Made by a program: the position numbers and the translations under genes. A stretch of 37,102 nt of DNA from Pyrinomonadaceae bacterium. Lineage in GTDB: Bacteria; Acidobacteriota; Blastocatellia; Pyrinomonadales; Pyrinomonadaceae. Shown one piece after another: positions 8,931-18,852 of the stretch; position 1 is the first letter of the stretch, and each line of letters begins with the position of its first letter. The stretch lies in NCBI GenBank assembly GCA_013003295.1, contig JABDJV010000099.1, positions 1 to 37,102 on the forward strand, given 5' to 3'. Below the pieces are notes generated by a model. It had not been told where the DNA came from, did not search any database, and saw only the letters and a program-made list of their open reading frames with translations.

Positions 8931-11705
8931 TTAAAAGCTAAAACGCAAACCAAACTCGATGCGTCTTGCTGGACCGGCGGAAAACGCCCGACCAAAAAAC
9001 GGTGAATTTAAAACGCCGGTTAAACCGTTTCGGTTGACCCGGTTAAGCAAATTGCTAACCCGAACATTTGCCGTGAGGCTGTAGTGCCTTTCTTTCTGTT
9101 TTCTGAGCACGAAAGTTTTTCCAATATTCATACTCACGGTGAAATTTGCAGGATTCGTGCCGACGTTGCGCCTGAGATTGCCATTTACCACATTGGGGTT
9201 TAGAAAACCGAAATCGGTTTCCAACGCACGGGGATCAGCGGAGGTGGTTATTTCCGGCCGGTCGTTGAAAATACCGTCACCGTTATTGTCTTGCCCGGTA
9301 GTAACATTCAGCGGAATTCCCGAAGCTGCATTGATTGAAGCCGAAAGCCGCAGACTCCATGGGAGATTTACCCGCGAACTAAAAAACATACGATGCCGCG
9401 AATGCCAAACCGGAGGAGAAAATTCGCCGGTTAGTTCGTAGCTCGACTGTGGGAACACAAAGGCTCCGTGAGCATCTGTCTTAAAATCGAAATTCAAATA
9501 GCCCGCATTTATGCTAAAAAGTTTATAGGTGTTTTGATTTACGCCTATATACAGCACCTTTCCCCGTAACTTGCCGGCGGATTCGAATTGCAGAATGTTT
9601 TTGTGCGTTCCAAATGGGCGCGGTGCCGTCAATGGATCGGCGTTAGCCTCACTTACGGCCGGCGCATTAATGTTTCTTGATCGAAATTGGGACCAACCAC
9701 TTGTCCAACTGTAGCTTGAGGACATGCTCCAGCCTTGCGGAAATTTTCTTTGTATTTCGACCCGCATCTGGAGCGAACCGGGCGCTTTTAGGTTCGGGTC
9801 CAGGACGCGGCGAACCGAAATCGGCGTGACTAAAGCTCCTCCCGAAAAAGGGTCCGGATAACCTGGATCCTCAATGAGTATTCGCTGCTGCTTTACGCCG
9901 TCCAATCTTCCCGCGGTCAAAAGGAGCGCATCGCCTATACGTTGATAAAATATCCCAGCCCGCGCGCGGAAAGCCCAGATACGTTTCTTGTCGGGCGAAT
10001 AGGCAATACTTACACGCGGAGCAAACCGGATCCTGTCCTTGGGCAATGTCTGCGATTCGGCCCGAAGCCCAAGGCTTACCAGCAATTTTTTGTTTAAGCG
10101 CCATTCGTCCTGAACAAACGCTGCAAAAAGCCACTGGCTGGTCGAAACGATCGGTTCGCCGAGATTAACCGAAAACTGCGTGGGCACACCGCCCGGCAAA
10201 TCCAAATTTGTGCGGCGATATTGCTCCAGCCCGGAAATGAAAATTGGTTTCCCGCCTTCGACGATTTCCGTACCACCGAAAAAAAATGAACCGTTTTGGT
10301 TTTCGCGTCTGAGATCGCGTGTTCTGAAATTAAATATTTGTGTGCCGATCTTTAGGATGTGACTGCCGACCTCGGTAATAAGATTATTGCTGATTTCGAG
10401 ATCAGTTTCTTCGAGCCTGGATTCCTCTAAATCTGCGCCGCCTGAGGTAAACGCGCCAGCGACCCGAATAATAGGGCCATTCTCGGCGGCGTTTTGATTT
10501 GTATCTCTTAGGGTTAGACCGATTCTGAATTCATTTACAGTTTTCGTGTTTACGACTGCGGTTTCCGAAACGCGAAAGACGTGTTCGGTTTGCCGGTAGT
10601 CGACTGCCCGACTTGGAAGATCGGTTCCTCCAATTCCCTGATTCGATGCCGTGTTGGAATTGAAAATATATCTGAACACGAGCGAATGGTTCTTATCTGC
10701 CTGCAGATCGCCGCGGACCGAGCCGATCGCTAAACGTTTCGGATTGGGGATATTGGCTTTAAAGCTTGTTGGATCGAAAGCGTCATCGAGGGTTGCTGCG
10801 TTTACAGCTGCAGATTCATCAAGGTCCCGTTTTTCAAAATCTACAAAAAAACCAGCGCGATCTTTTCGTATGGGTGCACCAAGCTGAAAGCCGTACCGCT
10901 TCGTTTGGGTGTTTGCACGAGTCGTGGCAAATGCATTTCGGGCGTTAAGTATGTCGTCGTTGAAGTTAATAAAGGCTGAACCTGTTAGGGGTCCTGAGCC
11001 GGGTTTTGTTGTGATCTCGATTCTTCCTCCCCGAAAAGGAGGGAAATTGTATTCAGCCGAGAATAGGTTTGGGTTTACACGAACCTCACGTATCGCGGAT
11101 TTCGATGGAAGCCTGCCCTCATTTAAGAATCCATCTACGGTTACGATAGCGCTGCCCGGAGCGCTGCCTGATGAGGCGGCAAGGTTTTGGAGCTCAGTGT
11201 TTAATTCGTCGGGATCGTCCGGCAAGTCTTCTAGTTTTTTCTGAGAAATAACCAGGGTGCCTGCTAGCGATTCGGGATCCAGTACATCGGAATCGGATTT
11301 TTCTACAGAGACGTTTTCAAGTATTGTTGGATAGAGAACGATTGAAAGCGCAGTTCTACCGGTTGTGTTTGCAGCGATTGCCGCTTTGTGGTCGGCAAAA
11401 CCGGTGGCGGTTACTCTGATCTCATATCTACTGTCGGCAACCAAGTTGTTAAACTCAAACCTTCCAAGTTCATTTGTCACAGAAGATCGATCATCGGCAT
11501 TTTCACCTTTTAGGGAAACCCTCGCTCCAATGATCAAGGCGCCAAGTTCGTCCTTGACCTCGCCTGCAATTGTCGCTGCTTGCTGCTGAGCCTCTATGGA
11601 GACAGTAGTGCAGAAAATAAAAGACAGGCTAATGACGATCAGAAAAAAATGCCTAAACTCCGGTTTATTAATACTTAAAATCGGCCAACGCATAATATTC
11701 CCCAA
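8931..11705 (-). CDS. TonB-dependent receptor with N-terminal carboxypeptidase-regulatory-like domain (Oar-like)
   Basis: Signal peptide; ATIAGEVKDELGALIIGARVSLKGENADDRSSVTNELGRFEFNNL; plug-like region VTVDGFLNEGRLPSKSAIREVRVNPNLFSAEYNFPPFRGGRIEITTKPGSGPLTGSAF; C-terminal ...RRIEFGLRFSF. Confidence 0.9.
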   Translation of the reverse strand: MGNIMRWPILSINKPEFRHFFLIVISLSFIFCTTVSIEAQQQAATIAGEVKDELGALIIGARVSLKGENADDRSSVTNELGRFEFNNLVADSRYEIRVTATGFADHKAAIAANTTGRTALSIVLYPTILENVSVEKSDSDVLDPESLAGTLVISQKKLEDLPDDPDELNTELQNLAASSGSAPGSAIVTVDGFLNEGRLPSKSAIREVRVNPNLFSAEYNFPPFRGGRIEITTKPGSGPLTGSAFINFNDDILNARNAFATTRANTQTKRYGFQLGAPIRKDRAGFFVDFEKRDLDESAAVNAATLDDAFDPTSFKANIPNPKRLAIGSVRGDLQADKNHSLVFRYIFNSNTASNQGIGGTDLPSRAVDYRQTEHVFRVSETAVVNTKTVNEFRIGLTLRDTNQNAAENGPIIRVAGAFTSGGADLEESRLEETDLEISNNLITEVGSHILKIGTQIFNFRTRDLRRENQNGSFFFGGTEIVEGGKPIFISGLEQYRRTNLDLPGGVPTQFSVNLGEPIVSTSQWLFAAFVQDEWRLNKKLLVSLGLRAESQTLPKDRIRFAPRVSIAYSPDKKRIWAFRARAGIFYQRIGDALLLTAGRLDGVKQQRILIEDPGYPDPFSGGALVTPISVRRVLDPNLKAPGSLQMRVEIQRKFPQGWSMSSSYSWTSGWSQFRSRNINAPAVSEANADPLTAPRPFGTHKNILQFESAGKLRGKVLYIGVNQNTYKLFSINAGYLNFDFKTDAHGAFVFPQSSYELTGEFSPPVWHSRHRMFFSSRVNLPWSLRLSASINAASGIPLNVTTGQDNNGDGIFNDRPEITTSADPRALETDFGFLNPNVVNGNLRRNVGTNPANFTVSMNIGKTFVLRKQKERHYSLTANVRVSNLLNRVNRNGLTGVLNSPFFGRAFSAGPARRIEFGLRFSF

Positions 11706-12000
11706 TCTCTTGAGCTATGTTCAGAGTCTAAAAGACATTCGGGGAAAGGAAAATATTTTTGTGACTAACGTGCATTATTGACTAATTAAGTGGTTATTTC
11801 GGGGTTGATTTTGCCCTGCAGCAAAAAAAATGAATCTAGTTACCCCTAATTTGTCGAAGACACTCTCATAAGGGCATTTATCAGCAAGTTTATGAAACAA
11901 AAAGTTCTTCTGTCTTTATAAGTTTGAAGTTAGCAAATCTGCTCACTGCCTAATACATGCTCTTCCTTAAATTTTAATGGAACAGGGAAGGAGAGAAATT

Positions 12001-12669
12001 ATGAAAACACGTATAACACTAATTCTAAGCATTTGTATCGCAGCCGCTTTCGCGCTGGCATGCGCCGAGCCGGGTGCAAAAAAAGCAACGGGCGATGATT
12101 CGAAGTCGGTTTCCAAGAAAGACGACATGAATGATCAAGCTAAAGACGATACGGGTAAGAAAGACGATGAAGAAATGGAGAAAAAGGACAACCCGAAGGT
12201 TGGAGGCGCTGAAATGTCGATGGAAAAAGACATCGTGGACAACGCCGCAAATTCCAAAGATCACACGACGTTGGTCGCTGCTGTAAAGGCGGCCGGGTTG
12301 GTTGAGACCTTGAAAGGCGACGGTCCGTTCACGGTCTTTGCGCCTACCAATGCTGCTTTTGAAAAGCTGCCAAAGGGAACGGTTGATACGCTTTTGAAAC
12401 CTGAAAACAAGGAAAAGCTGAAAGGGATATTGACCTATCACGTTGTCGCCGGAAAATTTGACGCAAAAGCCGTTGGCGAGGCGATCAAGAAGGGCGATGG
12501 AAAAGCATCCTTGAAAACTGTTGCGGGCGGCGAAATAACCGCTTCGATGGATGGCGAAAAGGTTGTAATCACAGACGCCAAGGGCGGTAAATCAACGGTC
12601 ACGATCGCGGATGTCTATCAGAAGAATGGTGTTATCCACGTAGTCGATTCGGTAATGCTGCCGGAATAA
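12001..12669 (+). CDS. fasciclin-domain lipoprotein
   Basis: Lipobox FALAC; charged linker; fasciclin motif DHTTLVAAVKAAGLVETLKGDGPFTVFAPTNAAFEKLPKGTVDTLL...LTYHVVAGK...NGVIHVVDSVMLPE. ATG at 12001 follows an AGGAG-like site. Confidence 0.93.
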   Translation: MKTRITLILSICIAAAFALACAEPGAKKATGDDSKSVSKKDDMNDQAKDDTGKKDDEEMEKKDNPKVGGAEMSMEKDIVDNAANSKDHTTLVAAVKAAGLVETLKGDGPFTVFAPTNAAFEKLPKGTVDTLLKPENKEKLKGILTYHVVAGKFDAKAVGEAIKKGDGKASLKTVAGGEITASMDGEKVVITDAKGGKSTVTIADVYQKNGVIHVVDSVMLPE

Positions 12670-12691
12670 ACGGCCTATCAATCCAAATAGA

Positions 12692-12729
12692 AAAAAGAGA
12701 CGCGAAACTATCATGATCGCGTCTCTTTT
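12692..12729. terminator. bidirectional terminator between convergent genes
   Basis: AAAAAGAGACGCG ... CGCGTCTCTTTT inverted repeat between fasciclin (+) and mglA (-). Confidence 0.8.
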
Positions 12730-12750
12730 CGTCTGCTCTTCGTGCAGAAT

Positions 12751-13335
12751 CTAGCCCTTTCTAAGCTCGGTCAATACTTGTTTAGCAACCGCTTTTAATG
12801 TATCAAAAACCCCATCGCCTTCCGTTGCTACCGCATCAAAAACCGGCTCGCCCTTCTTTTGAAGCTCGGCTGTCAATTCATCAACCGGAATCACATTTGG
12901 GAGATCGCGTTTGTTTAACTGCAAAACATACGGAATCTTCATCAGATCGAATCCCTGCGACTGCAGATTCTCCTCGAGGTTATAAAGCGACTCGATATTC
13001 GCGTCCATACGCTCTTCCTGGCTGTCAGCAACGAATACGACACCGTCAACTCCCTTTAAAATGAGCTTTCGCGATGCATCGTAATAAACTTGTCCGGGTA
13101 CGGTATAGAGATGAAATCGGGTCTTAAATCCTCGAACTGTTCCAAGCTCAAGCGGCATAAAATCGAAGAAAAGAGTCCGATCTGTTTCTGTTGCAAGACT
13201 GATCAGCTTACCTTTCGCCTGAGGCGCCGTCGAATCGTAAATGTACTGGAGATTCGTGGTCTTCCCGCACAGGCCGGGGCCGTAGTAAACGATTTTGCAG
13301 TTAATTTCGCGTGATGCGTAATTTATAAATGTCAT
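12751..13335 (-). CDS. mglA: MglA-like Ras-superfamily GTPase
   Basis: [71 protein letters not shown]. Confidence 0.92.
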   Translation of the reverse strand: MTFINYASREINCKIVYYGPGLCGKTTNLQYIYDSTAPQAKGKLISLATETDRTLFFDFMPLELGTVRGFKTRFHLYTVPGQVYYDASRKLILKGVDGVVFVADSQEERMDANIESLYNLEENLQSQGFDLMKIPYVLQLNKRDLPNVIPVDELTAELQKKGEPVFDAVATEGDGVFDTLKAVAKQVLTELRKG

Positions 13336-13356
13336 AGCTTTTATCTAAGTTTCGTT

Positions 13357-13839
13357 TTAAGTAAAGAGGCTGTCTATATCGTCGTCGGTTATTTCGGCAA
13401 AAAACGAAGTCTCGTTGAGCGACTGATTTGCCGATGAATAGGCAATATCTTCCAGGATCTTGGCAACTTCGAAACTCACCTTTTTCGTTCGCAATTTAAC
13501 CAAGCTAAGCGTCGAGCGCTCGTCAAAGACAACAACTAAAAGGCTTCGACCGATCACACTGATAAAAATGCTCTCCCGCTCTCCCTCATGAACGACCGCC
13601 GGAAACTCATCCTCACCGATAAGTTTTGCCATACTGCTCGTTGCAGCAACATTTCCGGCAGCAAGAGAGGAGAAACTTGTCGTATCCATGTCACCGATAT
13701 CACCATGGAAGGCGATGGGCTGCCCATCGCGATCAACTAGGAATACTACCCTTGCTCTGCACGCAACGCAAAGCTGCGCGAGCGAGGATTTGATCCTTCG
13801 AAAATTTTCTTCGTTAATAACTACGGGAGCTTCTGCCAT
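13357..13839 (-). CDS. mglB: roadblock/LC7-domain protein (MglB-like)
   Basis: VVFLVDRDGQPIAFHGDIGDMDTTSFSSLAAGNVAATSSMAKLIGE, adjacent to mglA in same orientation. Confidence 0.85.
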   Translation of the reverse strand: MAEAPVVINEENFRRIKSSLAQLCVACRARVVFLVDRDGQPIAFHGDIGDMDTTSFSSLAAGNVAATSSMAKLIGEDEFPAVVHEGERESIFISVIGRSLLVVVFDERSTLSLVKLRTKKVSFEVAKILEDIAYSSANQSLNETSFFAEITDDDIDSLFT

Positions 13840-14137
13840 TATATCGTCTCGCTATAAAAATCTGCGGCCATCAGAGGAAGTTTAGCCGCTCAAAAAAATT
13901 GTCAGTGATTAAAGTGAAAAAGTTTAGGTTTCTCAGGCAGGGTTTCGTGACAAACCACAACTACTAAATTAGCATAATGCAGCTTTGCGCTTCAAGTGAA
14001 TTTTTTAGTTTTATCAACTTTCAACAACTTTTAGCATAATTCGGGCAGGATGTGCCTGAAATGGCTGATTTTCTCACAACCACGCGGTCCAAATCCGATT
14101 GCTTAGTAAATCGAAAAAATGATAAAATTACCACAAA

Positions 14138-14156
14138 GTAGGCCAGTCTGGCCTAC
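14138..14156. repeat. perfect 9-bp palindrome GTAGGCCAG-T-CTGGCCTAC
   Basis: Direct reading; in the intergenic region upstream of the yvcK-like gene. Confidence 0.85.
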
Positions 14157-14218
14157 CGCCCAGAAATTAAATCCTGCCCTTTAGAATTACGCAAACTTTC
14201 CTATAATTATAAAAGCGG

Positions 14219-15277
14219 ATGAAGAACCATTTATTTTCACAAACATCTCTTGGGTTGAATATTGTCACGATCGGCGGCGGCAATGGCCTCTCTACGCTTT
14301 TATCAGGACTGAAGGAATATGTCGGAGCGGATGAAAATCCGACCTGGATAAAAAATCTTTCGGCGATCGTAGCGGTCTCCGATGATGGAGGAAGTTCAGG
14401 AAGACTCCGTGACGAGCTGAATATGCTCCCGCCCGGCGACATAAGAAATTGCCTGGTTGCGTTATCAGAAGATTCGCATTTACTTTCAAAGATCTTTCGG
14501 CACCGGTTCGAGGGCGACGGCGAGCTTGCCGGACACAATTTCGGAAATTTATTTCTCGCAGCTTTGTCGGAGATCACGGGTGATTTTGCAGAAGCGGTGA
14601 AACTGTCCTCGGAGATCCTGGCGAGCAAAGGCCATATTTACCCAGCGACTACAGAAGATGTTCGGTTGATCGCGGAGTTGGAAAACGGCGATATCGTAAA
14701 AGGTGAAACAAACGTGGCAAAGGTCGGGAATTATATTAAACGGCTGCGTCTGGAGCCCGAGACCTGCCATCCGATGCCGGAAACCCTTCTCGCCATTCAC
14801 GATGCAAATATTATCACTATCGGCCCGGGATCTTTGTTTACCAGTTTACTGCCGCCGATTTTGGTTAAAGGAGTCGCCGAAGCTATCTCTCAATCTTCAG
14901 CGACGAAGATCTACATTTCAAATCTAATGACCCAGCCGGGCGAAACCGATGGATTTAATGCCCATATGCATATTGGAGAGGTCAAGAAATATGCGCCGGA
15001 GATTAAATTTGATTACGTCCTTGTTAACAATCATTCGATACGGGATTCGCAAAAGTCTATGTACAAGATGACGGGAGCAAAGCAAATCGGAATTGCGGAT
15101 TCGATCTCGCCGGAGACCGTTAATCAAGCTAAAGTGATCTATGGTAACCTCTTGGATGAAGGAGAGATGGTTCGCCATGATCCTGCGAAGCTTGCCAAAG
15201 TGGTCATGCTATGCGCACTGCAACAGCCCCAGATGACAAAAATGCGCGATAAAATGCGGGCTTTAGTTACTCCCTGA
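14219..15277 (+). CDS. yvcK: YvcK/CofD-like gluconeogenesis factor (UDP-sugar-binding)
   Basis: VTIGGGNGLSTLLSGLKEY, IVAVSDDGGSSGRLRDELNMLPPGDIRNCLVALS, FGNLFLAALSEITGDF, ITIGPGSLFTSLLPPILV. Confidence 0.93.
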   Translation: MKNHLFSQTSLGLNIVTIGGGNGLSTLLSGLKEYVGADENPTWIKNLSAIVAVSDDGGSSGRLRDELNMLPPGDIRNCLVALSEDSHLLSKIFRHRFEGDGELAGHNFGNLFLAALSEITGDFAEAVKLSSEILASKGHIYPATTEDVRLIAELENGDIVKGETNVAKVGNYIKRLRLEPETCHPMPETLLAIHDANIITIGPGSLFTSLLPPILVKGVAEAISQSSATKIYISNLMTQPGETDGFNAHMHIGEVKKYAPEIKFDYVLVNNHSIRDSQKSMYKMTGAKQIGIADSISPETVNQAKVIYGNLLDEGEMVRHDPAKLAKVVMLCALQQPQMTKMRDKMRALVTP

Positions 15278-15285
15278 AAATTTCT

Positions 15286-16689
15286 ATGGAAACAAACATC
15301 AACGAACGGAAACCGCTGGATGTGCTCATCCTGGCTGCGGGATTGGGAACTCGTATGCGTTCGAATCTGGCGAAGGTTCTGCATCAACTGGATGGGCGTC
15401 CGCTGATCAATCATGTTTGCCTAACGGCGAAGTTACTAAAGCCCCGGAAGATCTATACCGTGATCGGTCACCAAGGCGAAGATGTGAAAGAAGCGGTTTT
15501 GGATCAGATCAGCGGTGAAGAAGCCGAATTTCCTTGGCAAAAAGAACAATTGGGAACGGGTGACGCAGTTAATTCTGCACGCGAATTTCTGGAAAACGAG
15601 AATTCAACACTGCTAGTGCTTTCAGGCGATGTACCGATGATCAGATCCGAGACGCTCGCGAAATTGGTCGAGCAGCATATATACCAAAATGCGAGTTGCA
15701 CGATCTTGACGGTTGAGCTTGATGACCCAACCGGTTATGGAAGAGTCGTTCGGGATTCAAGTGATATTTTCTCCCGGATAGTTGAGCAGAAAGATGCGTC
15801 AGATGAAGAATTGAGGGTCAGTGAAATAAATTCCGGCATTTACTGCTTTGACACCAAAAAGCTTTTCGAAATGCTATCAAGGGTTAGTAATGACAATGCC
15901 CAGGGAGAATATTATCTGACTGACGTTCCCAAGCTTTTGCTGGAATCGGGTGATCGGGTATCTCTCTATAAACATCATGACAGAACGGAGATCGAAGGTA
16001 TCAATAATCGCAAGCAGCTCGCCGAGATGGAAAAAAATCTTCGTGAACGCGTAATTGAACGAACGCTGCTAGAGAGTGGAGCCACCCTGGTCGACCCTGC
16101 GAGTGTTTATATTAGTGCTTCTGCAAAGATCGGCCGGGATACGGTGATCTACCCGAACGTCTCGATCGAGGGCGAAACAGAAATTGGCGCGGGATGTACG
16201 ATTCGTTCGGGAACCCGAATCGCGGATTCGAAGATCGGAAAGAATGTGTCCGTCCTTGATAGTTGTTTGATCACAGAAGCGAAAGTCGGGGATAACTGCA
16301 ATGTCGGGCCGTTCGCCCACCTAAGACCAAACGCGGTTATGAAAGAAGGGGCCAAGGTCGGTAACTTTGTTGAAATGAAAAAGACGATTCTTGGCAAAAA
16401 CTCTAAGGCGAATCACCTGACTTACCTGGGAGACGCGACGGTCGGAGAAAACTCAAACATTGGCGCGGGTACGATCACCTGCAATTACGATGGAAAAAAT
16501 AAACATGAAACCAATATTGGGAACCGGGTAAAAATCGGTTCGGATACTATGTTGGTGGCCCCGATAAAGATTGGTGATGATGCGACCACGGGGGCAGGAA
16601 CCGTTGCTACGAAAGACGTTTTGCCAAATACACTTGTGGTCGGATCTCCTGCCCGCGAGATCAAGACTATTGAGAAAAAGGAAAAGTAG
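15286..16689 (+). CDS. glmU: bifunctional UDP-GlcNAc pyrophosphorylase / glucosamine-1-phosphate acetyltransferase
   Basis: LILAAGLGTRMRSNLAKVLHQLDGRPLI, GTGDAV, hexapeptide repeats, FVEMKKTILGKNSKANHLTYLGDATVGENSNIGAGTITCNYDGKNKHET. Confidence 0.97.
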   Translation: METNINERKPLDVLILAAGLGTRMRSNLAKVLHQLDGRPLINHVCLTAKLLKPRKIYTVIGHQGEDVKEAVLDQISGEEAEFPWQKEQLGTGDAVNSAREFLENENSTLLVLSGDVPMIRSETLAKLVEQHIYQNASCTILTVELDDPTGYGRVVRDSSDIFSRIVEQKDASDEELRVSEINSGIYCFDTKKLFEMLSRVSNDNAQGEYYLTDVPKLLLESGDRVSLYKHHDRTEIEGINNRKQLAEMEKNLRERVIERTLLESGATLVDPASVYISASAKIGRDTVIYPNVSIEGETEIGAGCTIRSGTRIADSKIGKNVSVLDSCLITEAKVGDNCNVGPFAHLRPNAVMKEGAKVGNFVEMKKTILGKNSKANHLTYLGDATVGENSNIGAGTITCNYDGKNKHETNIGNRVKIGSDTMLVAPIKIGDDATTGAGTVATKDVLPNTLVVGSPAREIKTIEKKEK

Positions 16690-16736
16690 TATTGAGGAAA
16701 TTTTAAGGAATCTGCCCTTCATACAAATAGAATATT

Positions 16737-18599
16737 ATGTGCGGAATTGTTGGATACGTTGGAAATAAACAGGTTGTGCCTTTGATCCTTGATGGATTAC
16801 GCAAGCTCGAATACCGAGGTTACGATTCTGCCGGGATCGCGGTTGTCGATGAAGACAATCAGCTGACCCTGCGGCGTGCGGAAGGGAAGCTGCGAAATTT
16901 GGAAGAAGCGATTCGTTTGAACCCTTTGGATGGAAATTACGGGATCGGCCATACGCGCTGGGCGACGCACGGCCGGCCAACGGAAGAAAACGCTCATCCG
17001 CACAGGGACCAGTCGGGCAAGATAGTTGTTGTGCACAATGGCATTATTGAAAACTATCTCGAGTTAAAGAAGCGTCTTGGTGAACTCGGAAGTGAATTCA
17101 AGACGGAAACCGATACCGAGGTTGTCGCTCATTTGATTGGCCACTATGTTGAATCGGAGGGTCTGTCACTCGAAAAGGCGGTTCAGAAAGCGGTCAAAGA
17201 ACTCCGGGGTATTTTTGCGCTTTCGATAATTTCTGTTGACGAGCCTGACACGATCATCGCCGTTCGTGAAGGCCCCCCGGTCGTTATCGGTTTGGGCGAT
17301 GCGGAATTTTTTGTAGCATCCGACATTCCGGCGATCCTGCAGCACACACGGGACGTGTTTTACCTGGGCGAAAAGGAAATTGCCGTTCTCACGAAGGATT
17401 CGGTTCGCGTTACGGATTTTGATGGAAATGTGGTCGAACCAAAGCAGCAGCGTATTACCTGGGATCCGATCATGGCCGAAAAAGGTGGTTTTAAGCACTT
17501 TATGCTCAAGGAGATCTACGAGCAGCCAAGGGCCGTGCGCGATACCGTGCAGGGTCGGGTTTCACTGGACGATGGAAAAGTATATCTCGATCCGATGGAT
17601 ATATCGGAAGAAGATTTTGAAAATCTTACGTCGATCAAGGTCGCCGCATGCGGAACATCATGGCACGCCGGAATTGCCGGAAAATATATGCTTGAAGAGA
17701 TGGCAAGAGTTCCTGTTGAGGTCGATTATGCCTCGGAATTTCGTTACAGAAATCCGGTTTTGACGGAAACGGATCTTTTACTCGTAATTTCGCAATCCGG
17801 TGAAACTGCCGATACGATCGCGGCTATGCGTGAAGCTAAACAGGCCGGATGTAAGGTTCTCGCGATTTGCAACGTTCAGGGCTCAATGATCACGAGAGAA
17901 GCGGAAGGCACCATTCTGACCCACGCCGGACCCGAAATTGGTGTTGCGTCGACAAAAGCTTTTACATCGCAGATGATCGCGATTTATCTCTTTGCACTCT
18001 ATTTGGGCCAGTTGCGCGGCAAGATCGATAAGGCGGAAGCAAAGCATCACGCACAGGAATTAGCAGAATTGCCATTGAAGATCGAACATCTTCTGAGCGA
18101 TGCCGATAATATCGAAGAAATGTCGAAGGAGTTTTTCCGCTCTCAGGATTTCTTATATCTTGGACGCGGGATCAATTTTCCGGTCGCCTTGGAGGGCGCA
18201 TTGAAGCTCAAAGAAATTTCCTATATCCACGCCGAAGGCTACCCGGCGGGGGAGATGAAACACGGACCCAACGCACTGATCGATGAAAAACTCCCGGTTG
18301 TGATCGTTAATACGCGAGAAGAGGGCAACAAAAATAGCGAACTGCGTTACGAGAAAACGCACTCGAACATCGTCGAAGTAAAATCACGCGATGGAATAAT
18401 CTTGTCGGTCTTAACGGAAAACGACGAAATGAGTTCGCTCGTTTCAGATTTTGTTATCGACGTGCCGGAAACAAACGATTTGCTCGCGCCAATTCTTTCC
18501 GTTGTACCTTTGCAGTTGCTCGCATATCATATCGCCGTCCGTCGCGGTTGCGATGTCGATCAACCGCGGAATTTGGCGAAATCGGTGACAGTGGAATAG
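16737..18599 (+). CDS. glmS: glutamine--fructose-6-phosphate aminotransferase
   Basis: [10 protein letters not shown]-terminal Cys, [12 protein letters not shown] domains with [22 protein letters not shown]-terminal NLAKSVTVE. Confidence 0.97.
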   Translation: MCGIVGYVGNKQVVPLILDGLRKLEYRGYDSAGIAVVDEDNQLTLRRAEGKLRNLEEAIRLNPLDGNYGIGHTRWATHGRPTEENAHPHRDQSGKIVVVHNGIIENYLELKKRLGELGSEFKTETDTEVVAHLIGHYVESEGLSLEKAVQKAVKELRGIFALSIISVDEPDTIIAVREGPPVVIGLGDAEFFVASDIPAILQHTRDVFYLGEKEIAVLTKDSVRVTDFDGNVVEPKQQRITWDPIMAEKGGFKHFMLKEIYEQPRAVRDTVQGRVSLDDGKVYLDPMDISEEDFENLTSIKVAACGTSWHAGIAGKYMLEEMARVPVEVDYASEFRYRNPVLTETDLLLVISQSGETADTIAAMREAKQAGCKVLAICNVQGSMITREAEGTILTHAGPEIGVASTKAFTSQMIAIYLFALYLGQLRGKIDKAEAKHHAQELAELPLKIEHLLSDADNIEEMSKEFFRSQDFLYLGRGINFPVALEGALKLKEISYIHAEGYPAGEMKHGPNALIDEKLPVVIVNTREEGNKNSELRYEKTHSNIVEVKSRDGIILSVLTENDEMSSLVSDFVIDVPETNDLLAPILSVVPLQLLAYHIAVRRGCDVDQPRNLAKSVTVE

Positions 18600-18748
18600 T
18601 ACACTTCGCAGCGGGACTTTGAGTGCAAATGATTCATTTTTTCTGCGCGATGAAAATTTGGTGAAATGTAAGAATCGGGCAAAATTGGTATATATTTATA
18701 GGGGCTGATTTGCTGTAAGATTCATTGCCGGCGGGTCAACTTAAAACG

Positions 18749-18781
18749 AAAATCTACGTTGAATTTCAACGTAGATTTTTT
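18749..18781 (+). terminator. rho-independent terminator downstream of glmS
   Basis: AATCTACGTTGAA/TTTCAACGTAGATT hairpin followed by T run. Confidence 0.8.
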
Positions 18782-18852
18782 GTCGTTTTTGACGTAAAAA
18801 ATGATTGAAAAAATGCGAGTTAATATCTATACTCAATCAATTATTTAGCCCT

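Noticed and set aside
9139-11589. Multiple plus-strand ORFs of 60-111 aa opposite the TonB receptor, and similar short antisense ORFs elsewhere
   Set aside because: Shadow ORFs inside well-supported coding sequences with no recognisable domains or initiation signals.
16690-16736. glmS ribozyme upstream of glmS
   Set aside because: Only 47 nt separate glmU and glmS, too short for the ribozyme, and no core motif recognised.
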